64,000 nucleotides of DNA from Bacteroides sp. ET71 (lineage in GTDB: Bacteria; Bacteroidota; Bacteroidia; Bacteroidales; Bacteroidaceae): NCBI RefSeq assembly GCF_023336905.1, contig NZ_JAMBLS010000003.1:186001-250000 (forward strand), written 5' to 3'. A program made the translations under genes and the position numbers. Of the stretch, positions 16,130 through 26,566 are shown piece after piece. The notes beneath the pieces are model-generated. The model saw only the letters and a program-made list of their open reading frames with translations. It made no database searches and was not told the DNA's origin. Position 1 is the first letter of the stretch, and the number at the start of each line of letters is the position of its first letter.

Positions 16130-16705
16130 ATGGATACAAGTAAGATTGTGGGCGCAAAGATAAGGACGCTCCGCGAAAGCCGCCGCATCAGCCTGGAGGA
16201 ACTCGCACAACGCTCGGGGCTGGCCGTCGAGCAAGTAGAACGCATCGAGAACAACATCGACCTCCCTTCCCTGGCGCCACTCATCAAGATTGCCCGTGTG
16301 CTGGGTGTCCGTCTGGGCACGTTCCTGGACGACCAAGACGAGACGGGACCCAGCGTATGCCGCCACAACGAAGCGGGCGATACCATCAGCTTCTCGAACA
16401 ACGCCATACAAAGCCGCAAGCACATGGAGTATCACTCGCTCTCGCGTGCGAAAGCCGACCGGCACATGGAGCCTTTCATCATCGACGTGGCGGCCACGGA
16501 GGACACGGACTTCGTACTGTCGTCGCACGAGGGCGAGGAGTTCATCTACGTCCTCGAGGGACAAATGGAAATCTGCTACGGCAAGCACACCTACCTGCTG
16601 GAGCCGGGCGACAGCATCTACTACGACTCCATCGTGCCCCACCACGTGCACGGCTACGAGGGACAGGCCGCCAAAATCCTGGCTGTGGTCTACACGCCCG
16701 TCTGA
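16130..16705 (+). CDS. XRE-family regulator with C-terminal cupin
   Basis: 191 residues. The N-terminal helix-turn-helix (about 8-65: IRTLRESRRISLEELAQRSG, VERIENNIDLPSLAPLIKIA) is followed by a cupin_2 barrel (about 115-190) with GEEFIYVLEGQMEICYG, LEPGDSIYYDSIVPHHVHGY. Such proteins sense a small ligand through the cupin and control adjacent metabolic genes. It is followed after 163 bases by an acyl-CoA ligase on the same strand, a pairing I recall as recurrent in Bacteroides, so a ligand related to that ligase's substrate is plausible. The ligand is unknown. Confidence 0.9.
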   Translation: MDTSKIVGAKIRTLRESRRISLEELAQRSGLAVEQVERIENNIDLPSLAPLIKIARVLGVRLGTFLDDQDETGPSVCRHNEAGDTISFSNNAIQSRKHMEYHSLSRAKADRHMEPFIIDVAATEDTDFVLSSHEGEEFIYVLEGQMEICYGKHTYLLEPGDSIYYDSIVPHHVHGYEGQAAKILAVVYTPV

Positions 16706-16829
16706 CCCCCTGCGCAGGCCGCCTGCCCGCTCCGCGCAAGGGCCGCACCCCGTCCGGACACGAGGCCCGCTTCTTGTCCGGAAGAGGCAAGCCCCTGCCT
16801 TGCAGGCACATTTTTCAAGTTTCACACAT

Positions 16830-16866
16830 TCCTGATTCTTCATTCTTCGTTCTTCATTCTTCATTC
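16830..16866 (+). repeat. Short TTCATTC/TTCTTC direct repeats
   Basis: A run built from TTCTTCATTC and TTCTTCGTTC units sits directly before the ligase ATG at 16869. It may affect ribosome access; nothing in the sequence proves it. Confidence 0.5.
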
Positions 16867-16868
16867 AG

Positions 16869-18515
16869 ATGTTATCCGAACGCACCCTCGGCCAATGGCT
16901 GGAACATTGGGCCGAAACAACTCCCGACAAAGAATACATCGTCTACTCCGACCGCAACCTGCGCTTCACCTGGAGCCAGTTCAACCGACGGGTGGACGAC
17001 ATGGCGCGCGGCCTCATCGGCATCGGCGTCACCCGCGGCACGCACGTGGGCATCTGGGCCGCTAACGTGCCAGACTGGCTTACACTGCTGTATGCCTGTG
17101 CCAAGATAGGGGCGGTCTATGTCACCGTCAACACCAGTTACAAACAAGCAGAGCTGGAGTACCTCTGCCGTGACTCGGACATGCACACGCTGTGCATCGT
17201 CAACGGCGAGAAGGACAGCGACTTCGTGCAGATGACCTACGAGATGCTGCCCGAGCTGCGCACCTGCCAACGCGGACACCTCAAGAGCGAGCGCTTTCCC
17301 CGCATGAGAAACGTGGTCTACGTGGGACAGGAGAAACACCGCGGCATGTACACCACGCACGAACTCCTGCTGCTGGGCGAGAACACCCCCGACAGCGAGC
17401 TGCAACGGCTCAAGGCGCAGGTGACGTGCCACGACGTGGTAAACATGCAATACACCAGCGGCACCACGGGATTCCCCAAAGGGGTGATGCTGACGCACTA
17501 CAACATAGCGAACAACGGCTTCCTGACCGGCGAACACATGCGGTTCACGCAAGACGACAAACTCTGCGTCTGCGTCCCGCTGTTCCACTGCTTCGGCGTG
17601 GTGCTGGCCACGATGAACTGCCTGACACACGGCTGCACGGAGGTAATGGTCGAGCGCTTCGACCCGCTGGTCGTCCTGGCCTCGGTGCACAAAGAGCGCT
17701 GCACGGCACTCTACGGCGTGCCCACCATGTTCATCGCCGAGCTGCACCACCCGATGTTCGACCTGTTCGACCTCTCGAGCCTGCGCACAGGCATCATGGC
17801 CGGGTCGCTCTGCCCGGTGGAGCTGATGAAGCAGGTGGAAGAGAAGATGTTCATGAAGGTGACAAGCGTCTACGGACTGACCGAGGCGTCGCCCGGCATG
17901 ACGCACAGCCGCATCGACGACCCCGCCGAAGCCAGATACAACACGGTAGGGCGCGACTTTGAATATACCGAAGTGCGGGTCATCGACCCGGACACCGGCC
18001 GCGAGTGTCCTCCGGGCGTGCAGGGCGAGATGTGCTGCCGGGGCTACAACGTGATGAAGGGCTACTACAAACGGCCCGAAGCCACGGCCGAGGTCATCGA
18101 CGCCGAAGGCTTCCTGCACTCGGGCGACCTGGGCGTGAAGGACGAACAGGGCTACTACCGCATCACCGGACGCATCAAGGACATGATTATCCGCGGCGGA
18201 GAGAACATCTACCCGCGGGAAATCGAAGAGTTCATCTACCAGATGCCCGGCGTACGGGACGTGCAGGTGGCCGGCATACCCTCGCCCAAGTACGGCGAGG
18301 CGGTGGGCGCCTTCATCATCCTGAAGGAAGGCGTCGAGATGGAAGAGAGCGACGTGCGCGACTTCTGCACGGGCAAAATCGCGCGGTACAAGATACCGAA
18401 GTACATCTTCTTCGTCCCGCAGTTCCCTATGACCGGAAGCGGCAAGATTCAGAAGTTCAAGCTGAAAGACCTGGGACTGGAGCTGTGCCGCAAGCAAGGC
18501 ATCGAAATCATCTGA
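16869..18515 (+). CDS. AMP-forming acyl-CoA synthetase (fatty-acid type)
   Basis: 548 residues. It activates a carboxylic acid with ATP to an acyl-AMP, then forms the CoA thioester. The P-loop-like motif [11 protein letters not shown] begins at Y195; later ANL-family motifs follow ([48 protein letters not shown], and the C-terminal catalytic Lys in GSGKIQKF). Length and motifs match medium/long-chain FadD-like ligases. It follows the XRE-cupin gene and ends before a bidirectional terminator. The chain length of the substrate cannot be told. Confidence 0.92.
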   Translation: MLSERTLGQWLEHWAETTPDKEYIVYSDRNLRFTWSQFNRRVDDMARGLIGIGVTRGTHVGIWAANVPDWLTLLYACAKIGAVYVTVNTSYKQAELEYLCRDSDMHTLCIVNGEKDSDFVQMTYEMLPELRTCQRGHLKSERFPRMRNVVYVGQEKHRGMYTTHELLLLGENTPDSELQRLKAQVTCHDVVNMQYTSGTTGFPKGVMLTHYNIANNGFLTGEHMRFTQDDKLCVCVPLFHCFGVVLATMNCLTHGCTEVMVERFDPLVVLASVHKERCTALYGVPTMFIAELHHPMFDLFDLSSLRTGIMAGSLCPVELMKQVEEKMFMKVTSVYGLTEASPGMTHSRIDDPAEARYNTVGRDFEYTEVRVIDPDTGRECPPGVQGEMCCRGYNVMKGYYKRPEATAEVIDAEGFLHSGDLGVKDEQGYYRITGRIKDMIIRGGENIYPREIEEFIYQMPGVRDVQVAGIPSPKYGEAVGAFIILKEGVEMEESDVRDFCTGKIARYKIPKYIFFVPQFPMTGSGKIQKFKLKDLGLELCRKQGIEII

Positions 18516-18535
18516 GCGGACAGCCGGCAACCACG

Positions 18536-18571
18536 AAAAAAGGAGCGGTCCGCGGCCGCTCCTTTCTTTTT
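18536..18571. terminator. Bidirectional terminator
   Basis: GGAGCGG (18542-18548) pairs with CCGCTCC (18556-18562), flanked by an A-run on the left and TTTCTTTTT on the right, so it can end both the ligase (plus) and the winged-helix gene (minus), whose TAA overlaps the T-run. Confidence 0.8.
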
Positions 18572-18794
18572 ATCCTATATATAGGTTCAGTTCCAAATAC
18601 AAGTAGTCATGCCCGTCCACCTGGCTCGTTTCAAACTGAATCTTGTCTTCCCGGGCCAGCCAGCCGATGGCGGCGTTCAAGTCGCGGTCGGACAGACCCG
18701 TTGCTTCCTTCAACTCGTTGTACTCCCACTTGCGGTTGTGGTCCAGCAATCGCCACACTTTGCCCGCGTTGTTTCCGATAGTCTGTGCATCCAT
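18570..18794 (-). CDS. Small winged-helix protein (DUF2582-type)
   Basis: 74 residues. NAGKVWRLLDHNRKWEYNEL, TGLSDRDLNAAIGWLAREDKI and a C-terminal beta hairpin ending in LELNLYIG form one winged-helix domain, as in the Bacteroidetes family PF10771. It lacks sensor domains and has an unknown target. A TATCTTTG box stands 53 bases upstream. Convergent with the acyl-CoA ligase. Confidence 0.85.
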   Translation of the reverse strand: MDAQTIGNNAGKVWRLLDHNRKWEYNELKEATGLSDRDLNAAIGWLAREDKIQFETSQVDGHDYLYLELNLYIG

Positions 18795-18846
18795 GATAAT
18801 TACAGTTTAGAATGAAATGTAAATAAGGTTATAATAATCTGTCAGC

Positions 18847-18854
18847 CAAAGATA
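18847..18854 (-). promoter_or_regulatory. -7 box of the small winged-helix gene
   Basis: TATCTTTG on the minus strand, 53 bases before ATG 18794. Confidence 0.5.
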
Positions 18855-18925
18855 GGAAAAACCTCGCACGCGGGCAACTATCCGCCGCTATTTAACAGCC
18901 GTTAATGCAAAATCCGACCAACGGG

Positions 18926-19417
18926 TCAGTCATCCGCCTTGGCAGGATAGCTCATGTTGGCGTCGGTCATCTGCTCCAAGACCTCGTGCAGATACTTGGC
19001 CGCTTCCAGGCGTGCCATGGGCAGGTCGTGCAGCAGGTAGTTGCCGCAGTCCTGCGGGGCTGCTCCGGGCACCTCGCCCTCGTAGCCGGCCACGAAGCGG
19101 AACGTCTCCTGCATCAGCGGCAGGATGTCTTTCGGCTCCAGTTCGCCGCGCATCAGCAGGTAGTTGCCCGTCAGGCAACCCATCGGCCCCCAGTAGACCA
19201 CGCGGTCCTGCCAGTCCGGCTGGTTGCGCAGGTAGGTGGCAGCCAAGTGCTCGATGGTGTGCAGTGCACCCGGATGCAAGGCGGGCTCCCGGTTGGGCTC
19301 CTTCATGCGGATGTCGAAGGTGGTGATGACTTCGCCGCCCACCTCGTCGCGGCGCGACACATAAATGCCCCGCAAGAGGCGGATGTGGTCAATGGTAAAA
19401 CTGGGAATCTTCTTCAT
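18926..19417 (-). CDS. luxS: S-ribosylhomocysteine lyase (AI-2 synthesis)
   Basis: 163 residues, the normal length. It splits S-ribosylhomocysteine into homocysteine and DPD, the AI-2 precursor. Metal ligands H53 and H57 with catalytic E56 lie in HTIEH, the catalytic Cys is C81 in GCLTG, and the third ligand is C124 in DCGNYLLH. It is the second gene after mtnN with a 15-base gap, so the two consecutive steps of S-adenosylhomocysteine disposal form one operon. Confidence 0.97.
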   Translation of the reverse strand: MKKIPSFTIDHIRLLRGIYVSRRDEVGGEVITTFDIRMKEPNREPALHPGALHTIEHLAATYLRNQPDWQDRVVYWGPMGCLTGNYLLMRGELEPKDILPLMQETFRFVAGYEGEVPGAAPQDCGNYLLHDLPMARLEAAKYLHEVLEQMTDANMSYPAKADD

Positions 19418-19432
19418 ATCTTATATAGTCAT

Positions 19433-20140
19433 TTAAAGAGTTTGCGGCAGGCGCGAGAGAAACGCGCAGGTGGTGCGGAACGAGCGGTCGGCCACCGTGT
19501 CCCAGAAGTTGAGGTACTGGTCCCAATGTCCGTCGGCGCCGGGCGTGTCGCTAATGATGCGGAAGCTGATGAAGGGCACGGAGTACAGGTGACACGTCTG
19601 CGCGATGGCGCCCGACTCCATGTCGACGGCCAGTGCTTCCGGGAAACGGCCCTTGATGTCGTTCAGTTCGGCGCGGGCGGTGATGAACTGGTCGCCCGTG
19701 CAAATCAGGCCACAGTGCACACGGCTCTCCAGCGCGGCCTCGTCGTTCAGGCGGCGGGCACAGTCCAGCAGCGCAGGATGGGCGTCGAACCTTGCCGGCA
19801 GGCCCTGCACCTGCCCGTACTCGTTGCCCTCGCCGCACCAGACGTCGTGATAGCCCACCTGCGCCCCGGCCACCACGTCGGTGACGGCCAGCGCGGCGTC
19901 GATGCCTCCGGCTACGCCCGTGCTCACCACACAGTCCGGCGCGAAGCGGCGTATCAGCTCGGCCGCGCCCAGGGCGGCGTTCACCTTGCCTATCCCGCAG
20001 CGGGTCAGCACGAGGCGGTTGGCGCCCAGTTGTCCTTCCACATAGTTATAGATGCCATGCGCCCGCTCCGTGGCCCCCTCGAGGCGCGAAGCCAGTTGCG
20101 CATGTTCATTCTCCATTGCGTTAATCACTCCGACAATCAT
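19433..20140 (-). CDS. mtnN: 5'-methylthioadenosine/S-adenosylhomocysteine nucleosidase
   Basis: 235 residues from ATG 20140. It removes adenine from S-adenosylhomocysteine and methylthioadenosine. MIVGVINAMENEH has the Glu equivalent to E. coli E12; AVDMESGAIAQ holds the substrate-binding Glu, and ISDTPG the catalytic Asp. The open frame continues upstream to 20206 through a dispersed repeat, but family alignment begins at the chosen Met. It leads directly into luxS. The likely promoter (20320-20327) puts repeat B inside its leader RNA. Confidence 0.95.
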   Translation of the reverse strand: MIVGVINAMENEHAQLASRLEGATERAHGIYNYVEGQLGANRLVLTRCGIGKVNAALGAAELIRRFAPDCVVSTGVAGGIDAALAVTDVVAGAQVGYHDVWCGEGNEYGQVQGLPARFDAHPALLDCARRLNDEAALESRVHCGLICTGDQFITARAELNDIKGRFPEALAVDMESGAIAQTCHLYSVPFISFRIISDTPGADGHWDQYLNFWDTVADRSFRTTCAFLSRLPQTL

Positions 20141-20181
20141 GTTTCCGTATTTTAAGAGTCTGTTCAATTCTTCATTGGCTC

Positions 20182-20283
20182 TGTCATCCTGAATGAAGCG
20201 AAGCAAAACCCAAGAATCTCACAATGCCGGCAAAAAGCATGAAGGAGATGTTTCGACTGCGCTGCGCTCCGCTCAACATGACA
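20182..20283. repeat. Dispersed palindromic repeat, copy B
   Basis: Starts TGTCATCCTGAATGAAGCG...AAGAATCTC and ends with GATGTTTCGACTGCGCTGCG...CTCAACATGACA, 102 bp. It lies between the mtnN start and its promoter, so it would be transcribed as part of the mtnN-luxS leader. Confidence 0.8.
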
Positions 20284-20319
20284 AAAGACGATTTTCAAGC
20301 AGAACCAGAGTTCCGCCGG

Positions 20320-20327
20320 CAAAGGTA
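20320..20327 (-). promoter_or_regulatory. -7 box of the mtnN-luxS operon
   Basis: TACCTTTG on the minus strand, giving a leader of about 170 bases that contains repeat B. Confidence 0.5.
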
Positions 20328-20392
20328 CGACAAACTGCGGCAATTAATCTGTAATAAAGCCAAATTTATTTCCGTTTGCGGCCGCTTTGCGC

Positions 20393-20400
20393 TATCTTTG
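20393..20400 (+). promoter_or_regulatory. -7 box of the YfhO-type gene
   Basis: TATCTTTG, 30 bases before ATG 20431. It excludes the upstream in-frame ATG at 20224. Confidence 0.55.
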
Positions 20401-20430
20401 CCCGCAAATAGCTATCCAAAAACGACTACA

Positions 20431-22986
20431 ATGAAGAAATACCTTCCCGACCTCCTGGTCCTGGTGGCCTTCGTGCTGCTGTCATTCATCTATTTCTACC
20501 CTGCCGACACGGAGGGGCGCATACTCTTTCAACACGACACAGAGGCCGGAGCCGGAGCCGGCCAGGAAGCCATGGAATACTACCAAAAGACGGGCGAACG
20601 CACGCGCTGGACAAACGCCCTGTTCGGCGGGATGCCCACGTACCAGATTTCTCCGTCGTACGACTCGACACGGCCCTTGACGTGGGTGCAGACAGTCTAC
20701 CACTTGTTTCTTCCGAACTATGTCTACCTGACGTTCATCATGATGCTGGGCTTCTACATCCTGCTGCGGGCGTTCGGCATCCCCGCGTGGTATGCGGGCA
20801 TCGGCGGCGTGTTGTGGGGCTTTTCGTCGTACTTCTTCATCCTTATCTCTGCGGGACACATCTGGAAGTTCATCACCCTGGCCTACATTCCGCCTACCAT
20901 CGCGGGCATGGTCCTTGCCTACCGCGGACGGCTGCTGGCCGGCGGACTGGTGACCGCGCTGTTTGTGGCCCTTCAGATTGTTTCGAACCACGTGCAGATG
21001 TCTTACTACTTTCTGTTCGTCATGCTCTTCCTGGCCGTGGCCTACGGTGTGGAGGCGTGGCGGTCGCACACCCTGCCCCGGTTCTTCCGGGCGACGGCGG
21101 TGCTCGTCGTGGCCGGACTGGTGGGCGTGGCCATCAACTTGTCGAACCTCTACCATACCTATACGTACAGCAAGCAGACCATGCGCGGGCCGAGCGAACT
21201 GGTACAGACGGGCGACGCCGCTGCCCAACAGACGGATGGTGGATTAGAACGAGACTATATCACTCAGTGGAGCTACGGCATCGGCGAGACTTGGACGTTG
21301 CTCATCCCCAATTTCAAGGGAGGCGCCTCTGTTCCGCTGGCCGACAACGAGCAGGCCATGCAGAAGGCCGACCCGCGATACGCCGGGCTGTACCGCCAAC
21401 TGACGCAGTACTTCGGCACGCAGCCGATGACGGCCGGGCCGGTCTACGTGGGGGCGTTCGTACTGTTCCTGTTCCTGCTGGGCTGCTTCGTGGTGAAAGG
21501 ACCGCTGAAGTGGGCGCTGGTGGGTGCCACGGTGCTGTCCATCCTGCTGTCGTGGGGGAAAAACATGATGTGGCTGACCGACCTGTTCATCGACTATGTG
21601 CCGATGTACAACAAGTTCCGCGCGGTGTCGTCCATCCTCGTCATCGCCGAGTTCACCATTCCCTTGCTGGCCGTGCTGACGTTGGTCAAACTGATGCGCG
21701 AGCCCGAGTTGCTCCGGAAGAACCTCAAGCCGCTGCTGGTCTGCCTGCTGCTGACGGCGGGCGTGGCGCTGTGGTGGGCCGTGCCGGGCAATCCCTCGCC
21801 TTCGGACTATGTCCCTGCCCAAGAGATGCAGATGTTCCAGCAGGCGGCCGACCAGGGCTATCTGCCAAGCCAGGAACTGCCTGCCATACTGCAGAACCTG
21901 TCGGAAGTCCGCGCGGCGCTGGTGCAGTCGGATGCCCTGCGCAGCTTCTTCATTGTGGCCGCCGGGCTGTTGCTGTTGATGCTGTATGCCGGAGGGCGTC
22001 TGCGCCGTTCGTTCACCGTGGGCGGCATCGCGCTGCTGTGTCTGGTGGACATGTGGGGCGTGAACAAGCGCTACCTGAACGACGCACAGTTCGTCCCGGC
22101 CTCTGTCACCACCACCAGCTTCACGCCGACCGAGGCCGACAAGCTCATCCTGCAAGACACGGACCCGGACTACCGCGTGCTGAATCTGGCATCGAACACG
22201 TTCAACGAAAACAAGACGTCATACTGGCACAAGAGCATCGGCGGATACCACGCCGCCAAGCTGCGCCGCTATCAGGAGCTTATTGACCGGCGCATCCTGC
22301 CGGAGATGCAGGCCGTCTACGCCGAGGCAGCCCGCGCGGGCGGACAGGCGGACAGCCTGGATGCCTCGAAGTTTCCGGTGCTGAACATGCTGAACACGCG
22401 CTACTTCATCTTGCCTGCCGGGCAACAGGGCGAGACCGCACCGCTGCGCAACCCCGCGGCACTGGGCAACGCCTGGTTCGTGGACCGGGTGACGTATGTA
22501 GAGAACGCGAACGAGGAAATCGCGGCCCTGGACCATCTCCGTCCCGCACACGAGGCAGTGGCAGACCGCCGCTTCAGCGAGGCGCTGGGGGGCATGGAGC
22601 AGGCGTACAAAGACAGTCTGAGCACGCTCCGACTGACTGCCTACGAGCCTAACCGCCTGACCTATGAGTCGGAGAACGGGGGCGAAGGTGTGGCCGTGTT
22701 CTCGGAAATCTATTATCCCGACGGATGGCAGGTGACCATCGACGGCGAACCGGCCCCACTGGCGCGGGTGAACTACGTGCTGCGTGCCTTGCGCGTGCCG
22801 GCGGGCAAACACGTGATAGAGATGCGCTTCGACCCGAAGAGCCTGCACGTGACCGAAGGCATTGCCTATGCGGGACTGTCGCTGCTGGTGCTGGGAGCGG
22901 CTGCGGGAGCCGGGCTGTGGGCTGTGCGGAGAAGGAAGAAAAACGCAGAGAAAGAAACTCATGTACCCCTCAAAAAAGAAGACTAA
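20431..22986 (+). CDS. YfhO-family multispanning membrane protein
   Basis: 851 residues from ATG 20431. A first transmembrane helix (YLPDLLVLVAFVLLSFIYFY) is followed by a periplasmic loop with AMEYYQKTGERTRWTNALFGG and about a dozen further helices to about residue 530, then a soluble C-terminal part and a last helix (GIAYAGLSLLVLGAAAGAGLW) before a basic tail. This is the layout of YfhO proteins (PF09586), GT-C-like membrane proteins; in Gram-positives YfhO is tied to glycosylation of lipoteichoic acid. The Bacteroidetes role and substrate are unknown. It stands alone, followed by repeat C. Confidence 0.88.
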   Translation: MKKYLPDLLVLVAFVLLSFIYFYPADTEGRILFQHDTEAGAGAGQEAMEYYQKTGERTRWTNALFGGMPTYQISPSYDSTRPLTWVQTVYHLFLPNYVYLTFIMMLGFYILLRAFGIPAWYAGIGGVLWGFSSYFFILISAGHIWKFITLAYIPPTIAGMVLAYRGRLLAGGLVTALFVALQIVSNHVQMSYYFLFVMLFLAVAYGVEAWRSHTLPRFFRATAVLVVAGLVGVAINLSNLYHTYTYSKQTMRGPSELVQTGDAAAQQTDGGLERDYITQWSYGIGETWTLLIPNFKGGASVPLADNEQAMQKADPRYAGLYRQLTQYFGTQPMTAGPVYVGAFVLFLFLLGCFVVKGPLKWALVGATVLSILLSWGKNMMWLTDLFIDYVPMYNKFRAVSSILVIAEFTIPLLAVLTLVKLMREPELLRKNLKPLLVCLLLTAGVALWWAVPGNPSPSDYVPAQEMQMFQQAADQGYLPSQELPAILQNLSEVRAALVQSDALRSFFIVAAGLLLLMLYAGGRLRRSFTVGGIALLCLVDMWGVNKRYLNDAQFVPASVTTTSFTPTEADKLILQDTDPDYRVLNLASNTFNENKTSYWHKSIGGYHAAKLRRYQELIDRRILPEMQAVYAEAARAGGQADSLDASKFPVLNMLNTRYFILPAGQQGETAPLRNPAALGNAWFVDRVTYVENANEEIAALDHLRPAHEAVADRRFSEALGGMEQAYKDSLSTLRLTAYEPNRLTYESENGGEGVAVFSEIYYPDGWQVTIDGEPAPLARVNYVLRALRVPAGKHVIEMRFDPKSLHVTEGIAYAGLSLLVLGAAAGAGLWAVRRRKKNAEKETHVPLKKED

Positions 22987-23012
22987 GAACCAGCACAAAT
23001 CATCATTAGCAA

Positions 23013-23114
23013 TGTCATGTTGAGCGGAGCGCAGCGCAGTCGAAACATCTCCCTACGCGAAAGAAAAGTATTAGGAAGATTCTTCGACTGCGCTGCGCTC
23101 CGCTCAGAATGACA
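23013..23114. repeat. Dispersed palindromic repeat, copy C
   Basis: TGTCATGTTGAGCGGAGCGC...GAAACATCTCC and the inverted GATTCTTCGACTGCGCTGCG...CTCAGAATGACA, 102 bp. Located between the YfhO-type gene and a small membrane peptide. Confidence 0.8.
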
Positions 23115-23153
23115 GATAGCGTTCTTTAGACAATCCGTAAGCCAAACGCCCAC

Positions 23154-23258
23154 ATGAACGCACTACTCTTACTATTCATCACTACCAGCATCATCGGTGC
23201 CGGCATAGCTATTTGGCTAAACAGCAAAGCTGGGAAAAAGTGGCTGAACAACTTGTAG
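23154..23258 (+). CDS. Small membrane peptide, 34 residues
   Basis: ATG 23154 to TAG 23258. It encodes a hydrophobic helix (ALLLLFITTSIIGAGIAIW) followed by the basic tail LNSKAGKKWLNNL, the pattern of a single-span membrane peptide with its C-terminus in the cytoplasm. Short peptides with a similar NSK-GKKWL tail exist in Bacteroides as far as I recall. No strong promoter is visible, and it may be read from the YfhO-type transcript through repeat C. Too short for routine gene finding; function unknown. Confidence 0.5.
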   Translation: MNALLLLFITTSIIGAGIAIWLNSKAGKKWLNNL

Positions 23259-23274
23259 CCCGGCCACCCTCTTC

Positions 23275-24006
23275 TTACATCATCAGATTCTTCCGAATCG
23301 AGAACTTCACTATCGCCATGGCGTTGATTTGCTCCAGCGGCAAGTCCATAGGCTCGTGGTGCGTGTTGTAGCTCACCAGTCTGACACATCCCTCTTGGTC
23401 CGAACGGTTGACGTATTTCACCGTCAGGTACTCGTCGCCCCCGCGCTGGAAGGAGACGAGATACATCTCGCCGTAGATGACCGCGCTGAAGTCGCGGATG
23501 AAGCGGAAGCCCACAATGTCGCCCGCCTTCAGGATGGGGTACATGCTGTCGCCGCTGACGTAGACCGCGCCGTCGCACAACGGGACGTTCGGAATCTGAA
23601 TCTTCCCAAGGGCGTATTGCGGACGGGGTTCGAGCAACGTCTTCAGGTTGGCAGCGGCGGAGATGTCATACAGTGTCACGCTGCGTTCGTCCAACGCCTC
23701 CGGGCTCTTCGGCTGGTGCAGGCGCTCCACCGGCCCGCTGGCCAGCTCGCTGTCGCAGAAGTTCTCTTGCAGCACGGGCGAACCCTTGCCGGTCAGCAGC
23801 CAGTTGTAGTCCACCTGCGACATCCGGCCCAGCAACAGCGGAAAGTCGATGCTTCCCCGGGCCACCCAGTTGCTCAGCGTCGAGCGCGAGATGCCCAGGT
23901 AACGGGCCAGTTCGACGTCTTTCTTGAAACCCATCACCAGCTTGGTGCGTTTCACGATATCGGCCACGCTGAACGCCTGGCTCTTGTCAGTCTTCTTGTT
24001 TTCCAT
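23275..24006 (-). CDS. CI/LexA-like repressor (HTH + S24 peptidase domain)
   Basis: 243 residues from ATG 24006. The N-terminal phage-CI-type helix-turn-helix (about 10-75: VELARYLGISRSTLSNWVARG) is joined to an S24 domain (about 125-243) with catalytic Ser154 (SGDSMYP) and Lys197 (LTVKYV). In LexA/CI proteins this dyad self-cleaves after DNA damage; both residues are present, but I see no clear Ala-Gly site (an ALGK sequence lies upstream of Ser154). No phage genes adjoin, so this is probably a chromosomal regulator. A TATATTTG promoter and a palindrome at 24080-24100, between promoter and start, suggest autoregulation. Confidence 0.85.
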   Translation of the reverse strand: MENKKTDKSQAFSVADIVKRTKLVMGFKKDVELARYLGISRSTLSNWVARGSIDFPLLLGRMSQVDYNWLLTGKGSPVLQENFCDSELASGPVERLHQPKSPEALDERSVTLYDISAAANLKTLLEPRPQYALGKIQIPNVPLCDGAVYVSGDSMYPILKAGDIVGFRFIRDFSAVIYGEMYLVSFQRGGDEYLTVKYVNRSDQEGCVRLVSYNTHHEPMDLPLEQINAMAIVKFSIRKNLMM

Positions 24007-24079
24007 ACAGCTTGTTTTTGTTTCACACGGGTTCCCGTCCGGCGAATCCGGGGCGGGCGTCGGAAACAGAATCCGAAGA

Positions 24080-24100
24080 GTGGTTCCAAATTGAAACCAC
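24080..24100. promoter_or_regulatory. Palindrome, candidate operator of the CI-like repressor
   Basis: GTGGTT-N9-AACCAC, with further symmetry inside (TTCCAAATTGAA). It lies 20-40 bp downstream of the -7 box at 24119-24126, over the start of the transcript, where a bound repressor would block its own synthesis. Confidence 0.5.
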
Positions 24101-24118
24101 ATCCCGCCTTAATCTGCA

Positions 24119-24126
24119 CAAATATA
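24119..24126 (-). promoter_or_regulatory. -7 box of the CI-like repressor
   Basis: TATATTTG on the minus strand, a full match; leader about 105 bases to ATG 24006. Confidence 0.6.
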
Positions 24127-24171
24127 GAAACAAAGTTTCAGATACGCAACATTTCCGGAGAAAATCGCTCA

Positions 24172-24235
24172 AAAAAAACGCCTCCCTTCCCGCCCGCACA
24201 CTGTTTGTTTCCTTCGTGCGGACAAGAAGGGAGGC
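24172..24235 (-). terminator. Terminator of the glycan utilization operon
   Basis: GCCTCCCTTC (24180-24189) pairs perfectly with GAAGGGAGGC (24226-24235), with an inner CCGCAC/GTGCGG stem; eight U follow on the minus strand. It lies 75 bases after the GH97 stop. Confidence 0.85.
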
Positions 24236-24309
24236 TGTTGCGCACACGGGCCGCGCTTCTGTCGGACAAGGGGCAAGTGCCTTCAGGACACGCCCCTCGC
24301 CCGACTTGC

Positions 24310-26496
<2,187 letters not shown>

Positions 26497-26566
26497 CTAT
26501 TTTCATACAAAGAAAAGTTTTCCCGTCCGCAGTCCCAGGACTGACGCACAGCACATTTCCAGCCGC

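Noticed and set aside
23275-24006. Idea that the CI-like repressor marks a prophage
   Set aside because: No integrase, structural or lysis genes on either side; the only recombinase in the window is a housekeeping Xer at 49288.
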